The notes: generated by a model not told the origin, from the sequence alone. Positions 45,736 to 53,733 are shown, counted from the first letter of the stretch. The stretch: 64,000 nt of DNA from DASUAS01 sp963756895 (GCA_963756895.1 CAVWPI010000008.1:186001-250000); one strand, 5' to 3'. Numbers and translations are program-made.

Positions 45736-46098
45736 ATGAAGTACATGCTGATGATCTACGGCAACGAGGACCTCTGGGGGTCGTTCCCGCCCGAGGAGTT
45801 CGAGAAGGTGGTCACCGAAACCAACGCGCTCCAGGCCGAGCTCAAGGCGTCGGGCGAGTTCGTGAGCGCCTACGGCGTCGGCGACCAGGTGCTGGCGAAG
45901 CAGGTGACGCTGGTCGACGGCGCCCCCGTGGTCACCGACGGGCCCTACCTCGAGGCCAAGGAGTACCTCGGCAGCTTCGACATCATCGACGTCGACAGCC
46001 TCGAGCGCGCGCTCGAGATCGCGGCCCGGGTGCCCTTCGCCCGGCTCGGCCAGGTCGAGGTGCGCCCGTTGATGCACGAGGCCCCGGACAACGCGTGA
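45736..46098 (+). CDS. YCII-related (DGPF-type) protein
   Basis: A 120-residue alpha/beta-barrel dimer of the YCII family. MKYMLMIYGNEDLW begins the fold, and VVTDGPYLEAKEYLGSF holds the DGPF-type motif, here DGPY. Proteins of this group are encoded beside ECF42 sigma factors and are members of their regulons; some relatives bind small ligands or act as enzymes, but no reaction is settled. A clear ribosome site, AGGAGAG, precedes the ATG. The stop is overlapped by the GTG start of the sigma gene (GTGA), so the two are co-translated. Confidence 0.92.
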   Translation: MKYMLMIYGNEDLWGSFPPEEFEKVVTETNALQAELKASGEFVSAYGVGDQVLAKQVTLVDGAPVVTDGPYLEAKEYLGSFDIIDVDSLERALEIAARVPFARLGQVEVRPLMHEAPDNA

Positions 46099-47312
46099 GC
46101 GCGACACCGACGACCGAGGACCTGCTGCGGGAGCTCGCGCCGCAGGTCCTCGGCGCGTTGGTGCGTCGCTATGGCCACTTCGACGCCGCCGAGGACGCGG
46201 TGCAGGAGGCGCTGGTCGCGGCGTCGGTGCAGTGGCCCGAGCAGGGTGTGCCGGTCAACCCCGCGGCGTGGCTGACGACGGTGGCGACGCGGCGGCTGAT
46301 CGACCAGCTCCGCGGCGACGACGCGCGCCGTCGACGCGAGGAGACCGACGTGGTCGCGAACGAGCGGCTCGTCCCGGATGCAGCCGCGTCGCACGATGAC
46401 ACGCTCAACCTCCTCTACCTGTGTTGCCACCCGTCGCTCTCACCGCCGTCGCAGCTCGCGTTGACCCTGCGCGCGGTCGGCGGCCTCACCACTGCGGAGA
46501 TCGCGACCGCGTTCCTCGTGCCCGAGGCGACGATGGCCCAGCGCATCAGCCGAGCCAAGCAGTCGATCAAGACCGCCGGCGCGACGTTCCGCCTGCCACC
46601 CGAGGACGAGCGTCCCGAGCGGGTGCGCGTCGTCCTGCAGGTGCTCTACCTCGTGTTCAACGAGGGGTACACGACGTCGTCGGGCGACGACCTGCAACGC
46701 ACCGACCTCACCGCCGAGGCGATTCGGCTCACGCGCATGCTGCACACGCAGCTCCCCGACGACGGCGAGGTCACCGGCCTGCTCGCGCTCATGCTGCTCA
46801 CCGACGCTCGCCGCGACGAGCGCACGGGCGTCGGCGGCGCGCTCGTGCCCCTCGACGAGCAGGACCGCGCGCGCTGGGACCGCGCGCTGATCGTCGAGGG
46901 CGTCGGGCTCCTCAGCGGGGTGCTCGGGCGCACGCCGCTCGGTCCGTACCAGCTGCAGGCCGCGATCGGGGCCGTGCACGACGAGGCGCCGAGCGCGGCC
47001 GACACCGACTGGGCCGAGATCCTCGAGCTCTACGAGCTCCTCGACCGCATCGCGCCCAACCCCATGGCCACGCTGAACCGCGTCGTCGCGGTCGCCGAGG
47101 TGCACGGGCCCGACGCCGGGCTCGCGCTGCTCACGTCGCTCGACGCCGACGACCGCATCGCCGGCCACCACCGCACCTACGCGGTGCGTGCGCACCTGCT
47201 CGAGCGCAACGGTGACGTCACTGCCGCCCGCGCCGCCTACCTCGAGGCGGCCCGTCGCACCACGTCACGCCCCGAGCGCCGCCACCTCGAATCCCGCGCC
47301 GCCCGCCTCTAG
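46095..47312 (+). CDS. ECF42-family RNA polymerase sigma factor with C-terminal TPR-like extension
   Basis: A 405-residue extracytoplasmic-function sigma factor. Region 2 includes GHFDAAEDAVQEALVAASVQW and PAAWLTTVATRRLIDQLR; region 4 includes LTLRAVGGLTTAEIATAFLV and MAQRISRAKQSIK. The long C-terminal extension has LPDDGEVTGLLALMLLTDARR and PLDEQDRARWDRALIVEG, the ECF42 landmark, in place of an anti-sigma factor. ECF42 proteins control genes for DGPF proteins, as here. The C-terminal extension is needed for activity in studied relatives. No anti-sigma gene is nearby, which is normal for this group. The frame is intact. Confidence 0.95.
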   Translation: MSATPTTEDLLRELAPQVLGALVRRYGHFDAAEDAVQEALVAASVQWPEQGVPVNPAAWLTTVATRRLIDQLRGDDARRRREETDVVANERLVPDAAASHDDTLNLLYLCCHPSLSPPSQLALTLRAVGGLTTAEIATAFLVPEATMAQRISRAKQSIKTAGATFRLPPEDERPERVRVVLQVLYLVFNEGYTTSSGDDLQRTDLTAEAIRLTRMLHTQLPDDGEVTGLLALMLLTDARRDERTGVGGALVPLDEQDRARWDRALIVEGVGLLSGVLGRTPLGPYQLQAAIGAVHDEAPSAADTDWAEILELYELLDRIAPNPMATLNRVVAVAEVHGPDAGLALLTSLDADDRIAGHHRTYAVRAHLLERNGDVTAARAAYLEAARRTTSRPERRHLESRAARL

Positions 47313-47325
47313 CGCCAACCGACCG

Positions 47326-47370
47326 TTTGGCGCCGTTCAACGGCGATATACGCCCTCCAGGGACGCCAAA
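47326..47370. terminator. Two-tier palindrome F between convergent genes
   Basis: TTTGGCG (47326-47332) pairs with CGCCAAA (47364-47370), extended by CC/GG across one bulged A. Centrally, GGCG (47342-47345) pairs with CGCC (47351-47354) around ATATA. It lies 13 bp after the sigma-factor stop and 15 bp after the VOC stop on the other strand. Its outer arm and GATAT centre resemble palindrome E. Confidence 0.65.
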
Positions 47371-47385
47371 TCGGAAGGGTTCAGG

Positions 47386-47826
47386 TCAGTGCCACTGGGC
47401 GAGCTCGATCACGGTGTTGGCGGGGCCGACGAGGAAGACGAGCTTGCGGTCGTGGAAGTCCATCGACTGGTTGCGCGTGGGGAAACCGGCGGCGTCGAAC
47501 TCGGCCACGGTGGCGTCGAGGTCGTCGACGCGGAAGCAGATGTGGTTGAAGCCGGTCCCGGCGAGGTCGCCCGACGAGCGGTCGATGAGCTGCGCGGGCT
47601 TGTGGAAGTGCAGCAGCTGCACCTCCTGGTGCGGATCCCCGTCGGGGATCGCGAGCGTGACGTGATCGGCGTCCATCCCCGGGATGCCCATGTACGCGTC
47701 CATGGTCGCCCCCGAGATGCGCACGGTCTTGATCACCTGGAAGTCGAGCACGGCGAAGAACTGGATCGCCTCGTCGAGGTCGAAGACCGCGACGGTCACG
47801 TGGTCGAAGGTCGCTGCACTCCCCAT
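47386..47826 (-). CDS. VOC-family (glyoxalase/bleomycin-resistance-like) protein
   Basis: A 146-residue member of the vicinal-oxygen-chelate superfamily. TFDHVTVAVFDLDEAIQFFA opens the first repeat with its metal-ligand His, and GFNHICFRVDDLDATVAEFD opens the second. The terminal strand GPANTVIELAQWH has the expected Glu. It resembles methylmalonyl-CoA-epimerase-like or dioxygenase-like members in layout, but no substrate residue set is diagnostic. It lies 5 bp after another VOC gene (47832) and probably shares its transcript. The frame is intact. Confidence 0.88.
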   Translation of the reverse strand: MGSAATFDHVTVAVFDLDEAIQFFAVLDFQVIKTVRISGATMDAYMGIPGMDADHVTLAIPDGDPHQEVQLLHFHKPAQLIDRSSGDLAGTGFNHICFRVDDLDATVAEFDAAGFPTRNQSMDFHDRKLVFLVGPANTVIELAQWH

Positions 47827-47831
47827 GGCGG

Positions 47832-48296
47832 TCAGGCCCGCTGGTCGAGCTGCACGTAGTTGCCCTCCGGGTCCTGGAGGAACACGCTGCGCACGAACCC
47901 ACCCGCGGGCTCGCCGTACATCGTGGTGTCGGCGCCGGGACCGTCGCCGCCGCCCATGAGGACGGTGACGCCCGCGTCGCGGACGCGCTGCATCATCCCG
48001 TCGATGTCGTCGACCCAGAACGCGAAGTGATGGACGCCCATCTGGAACAGCTGTGCCGGCTGACCCTTGATGTCGTTGGTGATCTGTTGGTCGAGGACGA
48101 TGAAGCTCTCGTGCGGCCCGTCCTGGTAGCGCAGGTACACCGCGCGCCGCTGGGCCGGGGGTTGGCCGGGACCCTGCGAGAACTCTTCGATCTTGTCGGC
48201 GGTGACGCGGAGACCGAGGACGTCCCGGTAGAAGCCGAGCGCCACCTCCATGTCACGCACCCCGACCGCGACGTGGGACACCGCCTGGATGGTCAT
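47832..48296 (-). CDS. VOC-family protein
   Basis: A 154-residue VOC protein. AVSHVAVGVRDMEVALGFYRD is the first repeat, with the His ligand, MGVHHFAFWVDDIDGMMQRV the second, and FLQDPEGNYVQLDQ the closing strand with its Glu. It is a close functional type to its neighbour at 47386 but not a recent duplicate: the sequences differ through most of their length. The ATG at 48296 starts MTIQAVSH. It is upstream of the second VOC gene with only 5 bp between them. The frame is intact. Confidence 0.88.
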   Translation of the reverse strand: MTIQAVSHVAVGVRDMEVALGFYRDVLGLRVTADKIEEFSQGPGQPPAQRRAVYLRYQDGPHESFIVLDQQITNDIKGQPAQLFQMGVHHFAFWVDDIDGMMQRVRDAGVTVLMGGGDGPGADTTMYGEPAGGFVRSVFLQDPEGNYVQLDQRA

Positions 48297-48321
48297 GGCG
48301 CGGACACTACTGCGACGCGCT

Positions 48322-48982
48322 TCAACCCTCGTTGAGATATGCCAGCAGCCGTTGCGCCAACTCGTCCGGGCGGGCCAGCGCAGGAAGGTGGCCGCCGTCC
48401 ATCTCGTCGGGCTCGAACCCGAGGCGCTCCCGCACGACCCGCCGTTGGAAGTCGGCCGGGAAGAAGCGGTCGTCGCGACACAGCAGGAAGCGCGTCGGCA
48501 CGTCGGGCCAGGCGTCGAGCGGCCACGGGTCGGCGAACGGCGCGCCCGACTGCGGCCACACGTGCGCTTCCGACTCGCGCGCGACGTCGTCGGGAACGTC
48601 GTGCAGGAACATGTCGACCGGGTCGTCCGATGCGTCGGCCCCACGCGCCTCGGCGTGGCCGGTGTTCGTCCACCAGTCCCCGCCCGACTCCCCCGGTCGG
48701 GGCACCATCGCCGCGAGCAGGATCATCAGGTCGACCGGCAGGCGTTCGCACACGAGCGGCGCGACGAAGCCCGACAGCGACTGCGCGACGAGCACGACGT
48801 CGGCGCCGGTCGCCGATCGCGTCGACCACGCAGTCCGCGTACTCGGGAAAGCCAGCGGTGTCGTCGGTGACGGGGAGATCGACCGCGACGACGTCGTGAC
48901 CTGCCACCTCGAGGTGCGGCACCACGAGGTGCCAGTACCACGAGTCGGAACCCGCGCCGGGCAGGAGCACGAACGTCGCCAC
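48322..48982 (-). CDS. Alpha/beta hydrolase (one frame break)
   Basis: An esterase-like hydrolase of about 221 residues. TFVLLPGAGSDSWYWHLVVP opens the fold (oxyanion region), the nucleophile Ser is in VLVAQSLSGFVAPLV, the acid is in RFLLCRDDRFFPADF and the His in EMDGGHLPALARPDELA. The N-terminal 55 residues and the rest lie in different frames, joined by one indel near 48820 (DAIGD then GADVVLVAQS). The closest layout is that of small actinobacterial hydrolases related to salicylate- and hydroxynitrile-lyase-type esterases. It sits between VOC genes on the same strand. Confidence 0.8.
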
Positions 48983-48992
48983 GTCGACCGCG

Positions 48993-49766
48993 TCAGCTCG
49001 GAGGCTGATGGAGACGGAACAGCGCGCCCGTGGGATCGGTCACCGTGGCGAGACGACCGTACGGCGTGTCCTCGCCCTTCATCACCACTTCACCGCCGAG
49101 CGACACGACCTCCGACACGCTGTGGTCGCAGTCGGTGACGCCGAAGTACACGCTCCATCCCGCGGGCACCCCTTCGGGCAGGAAGCCGGACGCGTCCATC
49201 ACGCCCGCGTACTGCTCGTCGCCGACGGCGACGGTCGAGTAGCGGAACTCGTCCGAGTCGCTCTCGGTGCGCGTGTTCCAGCCGAACACGGCACGGTAGA
49301 ACGCGAGCGACGGCTCGTACGCGCGCGTGTGCAGCTCGAACCAGCTCGGCGCGCCCGGCTCACCCACGAAGCCAAAGCCCCGGTGGTCACCCGGCTGCCA
49401 CATGCCGATCACCGCGCCGCCGGGGTCGACGACGACGGCCATCCGTCCGAGCGCCATCACGTCCATCGCCGGCACCATCGCCTGGCCACCGTGCTCGGCC
49501 GCCCGGGCCACCGCAGCGTCGGCGTCGTCGACCGCGAGGTACACCGACCAGAGGTCGGGGATGCCCGCCTCGCCGTCGTTGCGCATGCACCCCGCGACTC
49601 GCTCGCCCTTGAGCTGGAAGTTCTTGTACCCGCCGTAGTCGGCACCCGGATCTTCGACCGTCCACCCGAACAGTCGGCCGTAGAACTCCTGGCTGCGCCC
49701 GGGGTCGGACGTCAGCAGCTCGACCCAGCAGGGGGTCCCCAGTGGAGAGTCGCCTCGTTTCGCCAC
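48993..49766 (-). CDS. Two-domain VOC-family protein
   Basis: A 257-residue protein with two VOC modules in tandem: GTPCWVELLTSDPGRSQEFY in the first and APSWFELHTRAYEPSLAFYR in the second, each followed by the usual terminal Asp-Pro-x-Gly-Ala pattern (VVVDPGGAVIGMW and VTDPTGALFRLH). This duplicated form is frequent in actinobacteria; related proteins bind hydrophobic drugs or act as hydroxylase-like enzymes, but the role here is unknown. I use the GTG at 49766 because GAAGGAG stands seven bases before it. It precedes the hydrolase gene by 10 bp. The frame is intact. Confidence 0.9.
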   Translation of the reverse strand: MAKRGDSPLGTPCWVELLTSDPGRSQEFYGRLFGWTVEDPGADYGGYKNFQLKGERVAGCMRNDGEAGIPDLWSVYLAVDDADAAVARAAEHGGQAMVPAMDVMALGRMAVVVDPGGAVIGMWQPGDHRGFGFVGEPGAPSWFELHTRAYEPSLAFYRAVFGWNTRTESDSDEFRYSTVAVGDEQYAGVMDASGFLPEGVPAGWSVYFGVTDCDHSVSEVVSLGGEVVMKGEDTPYGRLATVTDPTGALFRLHQPPS

Positions 49767-49819
49767 GGTGGCTCCTTCGTCGTGCGGTCCCGGCCATCGG
49801 GAACACTCAGACGATTCGA

Positions 49820-49835
49820 CCGCCGTCACCGGCGG
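49820..49835 (-). terminator. Hairpin after the Ddn-like gene
   Basis: CCGCCG (49820-49825) pairs with CGGCGG (49830-49835) around TCAC, three bases after the stop of the Ddn-like gene. No U-tract follows. It separates that gene from the two-domain VOC gene on the same strand. Confidence 0.4.
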
Positions 49836-49838
49836 AAT

Positions 49839-50243
49839 TCATCGCGCCGGCTCGAGGATCACGACCGGGATCCTGCGATCGGTCTTCGTCTCGTACTCCT
49901 TGAAGGTCTCGTAGTCCTGCTTGTTCCAGTCGTAGAGCTCGTCGCGCTCCTCGGGACCGGCGACCCGGGCCCGGACCGCACGGGTCTCGCCGCCGACCTC
50001 GACGGTGACGTCGGGGTGGGCCACCAGGTTGTGGAACCAGGCCGGGTTGACCGGTGCGCCCGCGTACGAGGCGAAGATCACGAGGTCGTCACCGCGCTCG
50101 CGGTAGAGCAGCGGCGACAGGCGCTCCTGGCCGCTCTTCGCGCCCGTGGTGTGCAGGATGAGCAGGGTCGCGCCGCCCAGGCTCGGCGCGGTGCCGCCGT
50201 TGGCGCGCAACTCCTCGATCACCTTGTCGTTCCACTCACTCAT
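49839..50243 (-). CDS. Deazaflavin-dependent nitroreductase-family (Ddn-like) protein
   Basis: A 134-residue split-barrel protein of the F420-binding Ddn family. GGATLLILHTTGAKSGQERL is the F420-phosphate-binding landmark, DDLVIFASYAGAPVNPAWFHN follows, and DVTVEVGGETRAVRARV and YDWNKQDYETFKEYETKT complete the fold. Members reduce quinones, nitroimidazoles or fatty acids with reduced F420. Its presence, with the LLM gene at 58657, implies that the cell makes F420. The ATG at 50243 begins MSEWNDKVIEEL. The frame is intact. Confidence 0.92.
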   Translation of the reverse strand: MSEWNDKVIEELRANGGTAPSLGGATLLILHTTGAKSGQERLSPLLYRERGDDLVIFASYAGAPVNPAWFHNLVAHPDVTVEVGGETRAVRARVAGPEERDELYDWNKQDYETFKEYETKTDRRIPVVILEPAR

Positions 50244-50319
50244 CGCCGCGTGCTCCTCCCTTCTACCCGATCGCTCGCTCGCGCTCGCTCCGTCCCAACA
50301 GGCGGACTGCTCCCGTGCG

Positions 50320-50809
50320 CTACGACGCGGGTTGCGCCTCGGCGGCGCGCTTGATCGCGGCCAGCGTCTCGGGGATCCCGTCGCGCGCCCGCTCGTAGCG
50401 GTCGGTGATCTCGGCGCCGGCGCGGTCGCCGAAGTGCTCCTCGAACATCGCTTCACCCGTGGGGAGGAACTGCCACGACTCGGTCACCTCGGTACCGCCG
50501 TCGACCTCGGTGAAGCTGTAGCTCCAGCGGGCGATCGTGCCGCCGACCGCCCACGCGAACTCGCGGCCCGGATCGGCGGCCACGACCTCCGAGCGCGTCT
50601 CCCAGGTGCGGTCGGGCAACTCGTTGCGACCGGTGAACCACGCACCGACGCGCGGTCCGTCGCCCTCGTCCCACCAGCACGCCTTGCAGATGGGGCTGTA
50701 CTCGCCCATCCGGGTGACGTCGGCGACCAGCTCGTACACGTCCGCGGGAGCACGGGTGACGACGATGGATCCGGAGTGTGTGCGGGGTGATCTCGGGAAC
50801 TGATGTCAT
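50320..50809 (-). CDS. SRPBCC-family (START-like) protein (one frame break near the start)
   Basis: A helix-grip protein of about 162 residues. SIVVTRAPADVYELVADVTRMGEYSP opens the fold in the second frame (residues 12-40), and FAWAVGGTIARWSYSFTEVDG and ITDRYERARDGIPETLAAIK are the later strands and the C-terminal helix. The ATG at 50809 gives MTSVPEITPHT, and a shift near 50776 joins it to the rest; an ATG inside the domain would cut off the first strand. Such proteins bind hydrophobic ligands or act as polyketide cyclases; the ligand is unknown. It is divergent from the PPOX gene. Confidence 0.78.
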
Positions 50810-50843
50810 GGGAGCAGTCTGCACCCCCCGGAGGATCGCCGCC

Positions 50844-51326
50844 ATGAGCCCGAGCATCGCCACCGCCCGCATCGTCGACCGCGCCGAGCTGCTCGACTTC
50901 CTGCGGTCCCGACACCACGGCCTGCTCGCGACCACGCGCCGTGACGGACGACCGCAGCTGTCACCGGTGACGTGCGGTCTCGACGGTGACGGTCGCATCG
51001 TGGTGTCGACCTACCCCGACCGAGCCAAGGCCCGGAACGCGCGCCTCGACCCGCGCGTCTCGATCTGCGTGCAGTCCGACGACTGGAGCGGCGAGTACGT
51101 GCAGGTCGACGGTCAGGCGGAGGTGCTCGACATGCCCGACGCGCTCGACGGGCTCGTCGACTACTTCCGCGGCATCTCCGGCGAGCACCCCGACTGGGAC
51201 GAGTACCGCGTCGCGATGCAGCTGCAGCACAAGTCGCTGGTGCGCATCACCATCGAGCGCTGGGGCCCGATCGCGACCGGCGGCTTCCCCGCCGACGTGG
51301 CCGCGCGCCTGGAGGCGAAGGGCTAG
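50844..51326 (+). CDS. PPOX-class (pyridoxamine-phosphate-oxidase-like) F420/FMN enzyme
   Basis: A 160-residue split-barrel flavo-protein. FLRSRHHGLLATTRRDGRPQLS is the family start and GRIVVSTYPDRAKARNARLD the cofactor-binding loop; the SxRxKxRNL-like pattern fits F420-dependent PPOX enzymes rather than the vitamin B6 enzyme. The ATG at 50844 is preceded by GGAGG. It is divergent from the SRPBCC gene (34 bp apart), and its stop overlaps the convergent VOC gene by 4 bp. The frame is intact. Confidence 0.9.
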   Translation: MSPSIATARIVDRAELLDFLRSRHHGLLATTRRDGRPQLSPVTCGLDGDGRIVVSTYPDRAKARNARLDPRVSICVQSDDWSGEYVQVDGQAEVLDMPDALDGLVDYFRGISGEHPDWDEYRVAMQLQHKSLVRITIERWGPIATGGFPADVAARLEAKG

Positions 51327-51703
51327 GACACCAACTCGACTTCGAAGCCGTCGCGGTCCTCGAGGTACGCGACGTCGGCGCCGCCCGCGATCGGGTGCGC
51401 GCCGTCGGTCGACATCGGGGCCCATCCGTAGCCGGGCGCGGCGGCGACGAGGTCGGTCAGCGACACCTCGCCGTCGACCCGGAACGCGAGGTGGTTGAGC
51501 CCGGGACGGAACCGGCTGTAGAGCATCCCCGGGACCATGTCGGACGACTGCTCGAGCACCACGCTGAACGTCCCTCGGTGGCGGAACAGCAGCTTGTCGG
51601 TGACCGCAGGATCCCGCTCGTAGCCGAGGCACCCGAGCAGCCAGCTCCACGACTGCTCGGCTCGTCCGAGGTCGGGAACCCACAGCGTGAGGTGGTGCAG
51701 CAT
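51323..51703 (-). CDS. VOC-family protein
   Basis: A 126-residue VOC protein. MLHHLTLWVPDLGRAEQSWS starts the first repeat with its His, and GLNHLAFRVDGEVSLTDLVA the second; AYLEDRDGFEVELVS is the terminal strand with its Glu. The ATG at 51703 is used because it matches the family start; an ATG ten codons upstream would run into the ArsR promoter. It overlaps the PPOX stop by 4 bp and is divergent from the ArsR-SRPBCC gene. The frame is intact. Confidence 0.87.
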   Translation of the reverse strand: MLHHLTLWVPDLGRAEQSWSWLLGCLGYERDPAVTDKLLFRHRGTFSVVLEQSSDMVPGMLYSRFRPGLNHLAFRVDGEVSLTDLVAAAPGYGWAPMSTDGAHPIAGGADVAYLEDRDGFEVELVS

Positions 51704-51726
51704 CGGCCCGACGTTAGCGACCGGTG

Positions 51727-51756
51727 TTGACATGTGACTATACGGTCACCTATTCT
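51727..51756 (+). promoter_or_regulatory. Near-consensus promoter with an internal operator before the ArsR-SRPBCC gene
   Basis: TTGACA (51727-51732), an 18-bp spacer and TATTCT (51751-51756) form the best sigma-70-type promoter in the window. The spacer holds the inverted repeat GTGAC-N6-GTCAC (51734-51749), a likely operator. The expected start of transcription falls at about 51763, the GTG start codon itself, so the message would be leaderless. Confidence 0.7.
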
Positions 51757-51762
51757 GGGCAC

Positions 51763-52521
51763 GTGGACGAGGTGTTCAAGGCGCTCGCCGACCCGACCCG
51801 GAGGAGCCTCCTCGACGAGCTGTTCCGCGACGACGGCCAGACGCTCGGTCAGCTCGACGCGCGGTTCGAGATGTCGCGCTTCGGGGTGATGAAGCACCTG
51901 AAGCAGCTCGAGGATGCCGGCCTCGTCGTCACGCGGCGACGGGGCCGGGAGAAGCTGCACTTCCTCAACCCCGTCCCGATCCGGCTCGTCCACGACCGGT
52001 GGGTGAGCAAGTACGCCGAACCGTGGGCCAGCGGGCTCAGCGGTCTCAAGCAGGAACTGGAGCGCGAGATGGAGCCGACGATGGAAAAGGTGTTCGAGAT
52101 CTACATCAAGACCACGCCCGACCGACTGTGGGACGCGATCACCGACCCCGCGACGCGGGCCAAGTACAACTTCGGCGCCGGCGCGCACTCCGACTGGACG
52201 GCCGGGTCGCGCGTGGAGCTGCAGGCCGGCGAGTTCCTCCTCGGCGAGGGCGAGATCGTCGAGGCCGACCCGCCGCGCAAGCTCGTGCACACGTTGCTGG
52301 CGCACTTCAGCCCCGAGGCGGAAGCCGAGGGCTCCTCCCGCGTCACCTGGGAGATCGAGCCGGTGGCCGACTCGTGCCGCCTCACGGTGGTGCACGACCA
52401 GATGCGGGAAGGCGCGTGCGAGCAGCTCTACGGGGGATGGCCGATGATCCTCTCGGGCCTGAAGACCTGGCTCGAGAGCGGCGAGCTGCTCACCACACCC
52501 GGTTCGCTCATGTACAGCTGA
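51763..52521 (+). CDS. ArsR-type regulator fused to an SRPBCC (AHSA1-like) domain
   Basis: A 252-residue two-domain protein. Residues 1-95 are a winged helix (VFKALADPTRRSLLDELF, and FGVMKHLKQLEDAGLVVTRR as recognition helix). Residues 115-245 are a helix-grip domain (FEIYIKTTPDRLWDAITDPATRAKYNFG, GLKTWLESGELL). In family terms the first half binds DNA as an ArsR repressor and the second half binds a hydrophobic ligand, so the fusion may sense its own ligand (inference). No metal-binding Cys pair is seen in the ArsR part. The GTG at 51763 coincides with the predicted transcription start; an ATG upstream would lie in the promoter. The frame is intact. Confidence 0.9.
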   Translation: MDEVFKALADPTRRSLLDELFRDDGQTLGQLDARFEMSRFGVMKHLKQLEDAGLVVTRRRGREKLHFLNPVPIRLVHDRWVSKYAEPWASGLSGLKQELEREMEPTMEKVFEIYIKTTPDRLWDAITDPATRAKYNFGAGAHSDWTAGSRVELQAGEFLLGEGEIVEADPPRKLVHTLLAHFSPEAEAEGSSRVTWEIEPVADSCRLTVVHDQMREGACEQLYGGWPMILSGLKTWLESGELLTTPGSLMYS

Positions 52522-52538
52522 GCGCGGCTTCGCGAGTC

Positions 52539-52554
52539 CGCACCGGACGGTGCG
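52539..52554 (+). terminator. Hairpin after the ArsR-SRPBCC gene
   Basis: CGCACCG (52539-52545) pairs with CGGTGCG (52548-52554) around GA, 17 bp after the stop. It has the same seven-pair, GA-loop form as the hairpin at 28118-28133. No U-tract follows. Confidence 0.5.
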
Positions 52555-52616
52555 CGTGGGGCATCATGGGGCTCGCACCGGCAACCGACGCCGGTCACGA
52601 GGAGCGAAGGGCAGCC

Positions 52617-52928
52617 ATGAGCTCAGAGGTCGCCGTCCCCGACAGCACGCACAGCGCGCGGTTCGAGGAGTCGCTCGCAGCCGAGCAGGCCGCCGAGCGC
52701 GGGCTGTTCGTCACGATCACGAAGACGGTCCTGATTTCACTCCCGATCATGATCGGGATCTTCCTGCTGATCACGCTCTTCGCGATCAGCGACAAGACCG
52801 AGTGGTACGTGTGGGTGGGCCTCGGGGTCGGACTCGGCGTGATCGGCGCGATCTTGCTCGGCTCGCTCGCGGGCGCCACGATCAGCGCCCACCGCCTCGA
52901 CGCGGTCGACCGCGCCACCTACGACTGA
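52617..52928 (+). CDS. Small two-TM membrane protein
   Basis: A 103-residue protein of unknown family. After a polar N-terminus (MSSEVAVPDSTHSARFEE) come two hydrophobic helices, VLISLPIMIGIFLLITLFAI and WVGLGVGLGVIGAILLGSLA, and a short C-terminal tail. The ATG at 52617 has a GAGGAGCG-type ribosome site a few bases upstream. Its stop and that of the convergent secreted-protein gene lie inside a 6-bp palindrome (CTGAGC/GCTCAG, 52925-52944). I find no motif beyond the two helices. Confidence 0.7.
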   Translation: MSSEVAVPDSTHSARFEESLAAEQAAERGLFVTITKTVLISLPIMIGIFLLITLFAISDKTEWYVWVGLGVGLGVIGAILLGSLAGATISAHRLDAVDRATYD

Positions 52929-52944
52929 GCTGCGAACTGCTCAG
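52925..52944. terminator. Palindrome holding both stop codons of two convergent genes
   Basis: CTGAGC (52925-52930) and GCTCAG (52939-52944) are perfect 6-bp arms around eight bases. The plus-strand TGA (52926-52928) and the minus-strand TGA (52943-52941) are inside the two arms. A shared bidirectional terminator is the simplest role. Confidence 0.5.
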
Positions 52945-53733
52945 AGGGTGGTGAGCCGGCCGATCAGGTCGGTGGGCAGGTACGCAGCGCGGGTGCGCGT
53001 CCACGATTGACTCGACTCGGGGTCGTAGACCGTCGGCAGCTTCATGCCCTTCGGTACCGCCGCCTCGGTCATGCCCGCCGTGCCGCGCGGTGAGCACGCT
53101 GCGCACCGCGTGGTCGGCGAAGGCGACGATCCCCACGGTGCCGAGCTCCTCCCCTGCGGCCTGCGCCTTGCCCATCACCTGGTCGGCGACGCCGGCCGTG
53201 CTCAGGTAGGTGACGCTCCCGTCGGGCGCGGTGACGGCGTCGATCGACGTGACGTCCCACATGCCCGCCGCCTGGAGCAGGGTCGCGATCTCGGTCTGCG
53301 CGTACACCGGGACGTCGTGCTGCAGGATGAACCGGAACACCAGCTTGGCCAGCGCCTCGTTGGTCGGTCCGGCCTGCAGGTCACCGTCGTCGCCGACGCG
53401 GTTGCCGAACGCGAACACCACCAGGCTGTCGACGTCCTTCGCCGCGACGCGCGGCGGCGCGTACGCCAGGAACGGTGACGACGCGACCTCGGCGGCCGGC
53501 ACCCTCGCCTCGAGACCCGCGAGCGAGTCATCGCTCAGGCCGGTGACGACCTGCTTCGCCAGCGCGGCGTCGTCGTACTCATCGGCCAGGCGTTGCGTGA
53601 GCGCGCTGCGGTAGTCGGTGGGAGTGGTCGTCGTGGTGTCCTTCGCGAACGCTGCGGCAGGGAGCAGCGCGGCGGTGATGGTCGCGGCGACCGTCAGCAC
53701 GATCGTCACGATCATCATCCCCCGCCTGCCCAC
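52941..53733 (-). CDS. Secreted hypothetical protein (one frame break)
   Basis: An exported protein of about 263 residues with no family I recognise. A signal peptide (MMIVTIVLTVAATITAALLP with basic residues before it) ends at AAFAKD, followed by a Thr-rich linker and a soluble domain with LVVFAFGNRVGDDGDLQAGPT and FILQHDVPVYAQTEIATLL. One indel near 53090 divides it; in the second frame the end reads KLPTVYDPESSQSWTRTRAAY and stops at 52941. The GTG at 53733 is proposed because it puts basic residues before the hydrophobic core. The open frame runs on into the DHFR-like gene; see the finding on that join. Confidence 0.65.
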
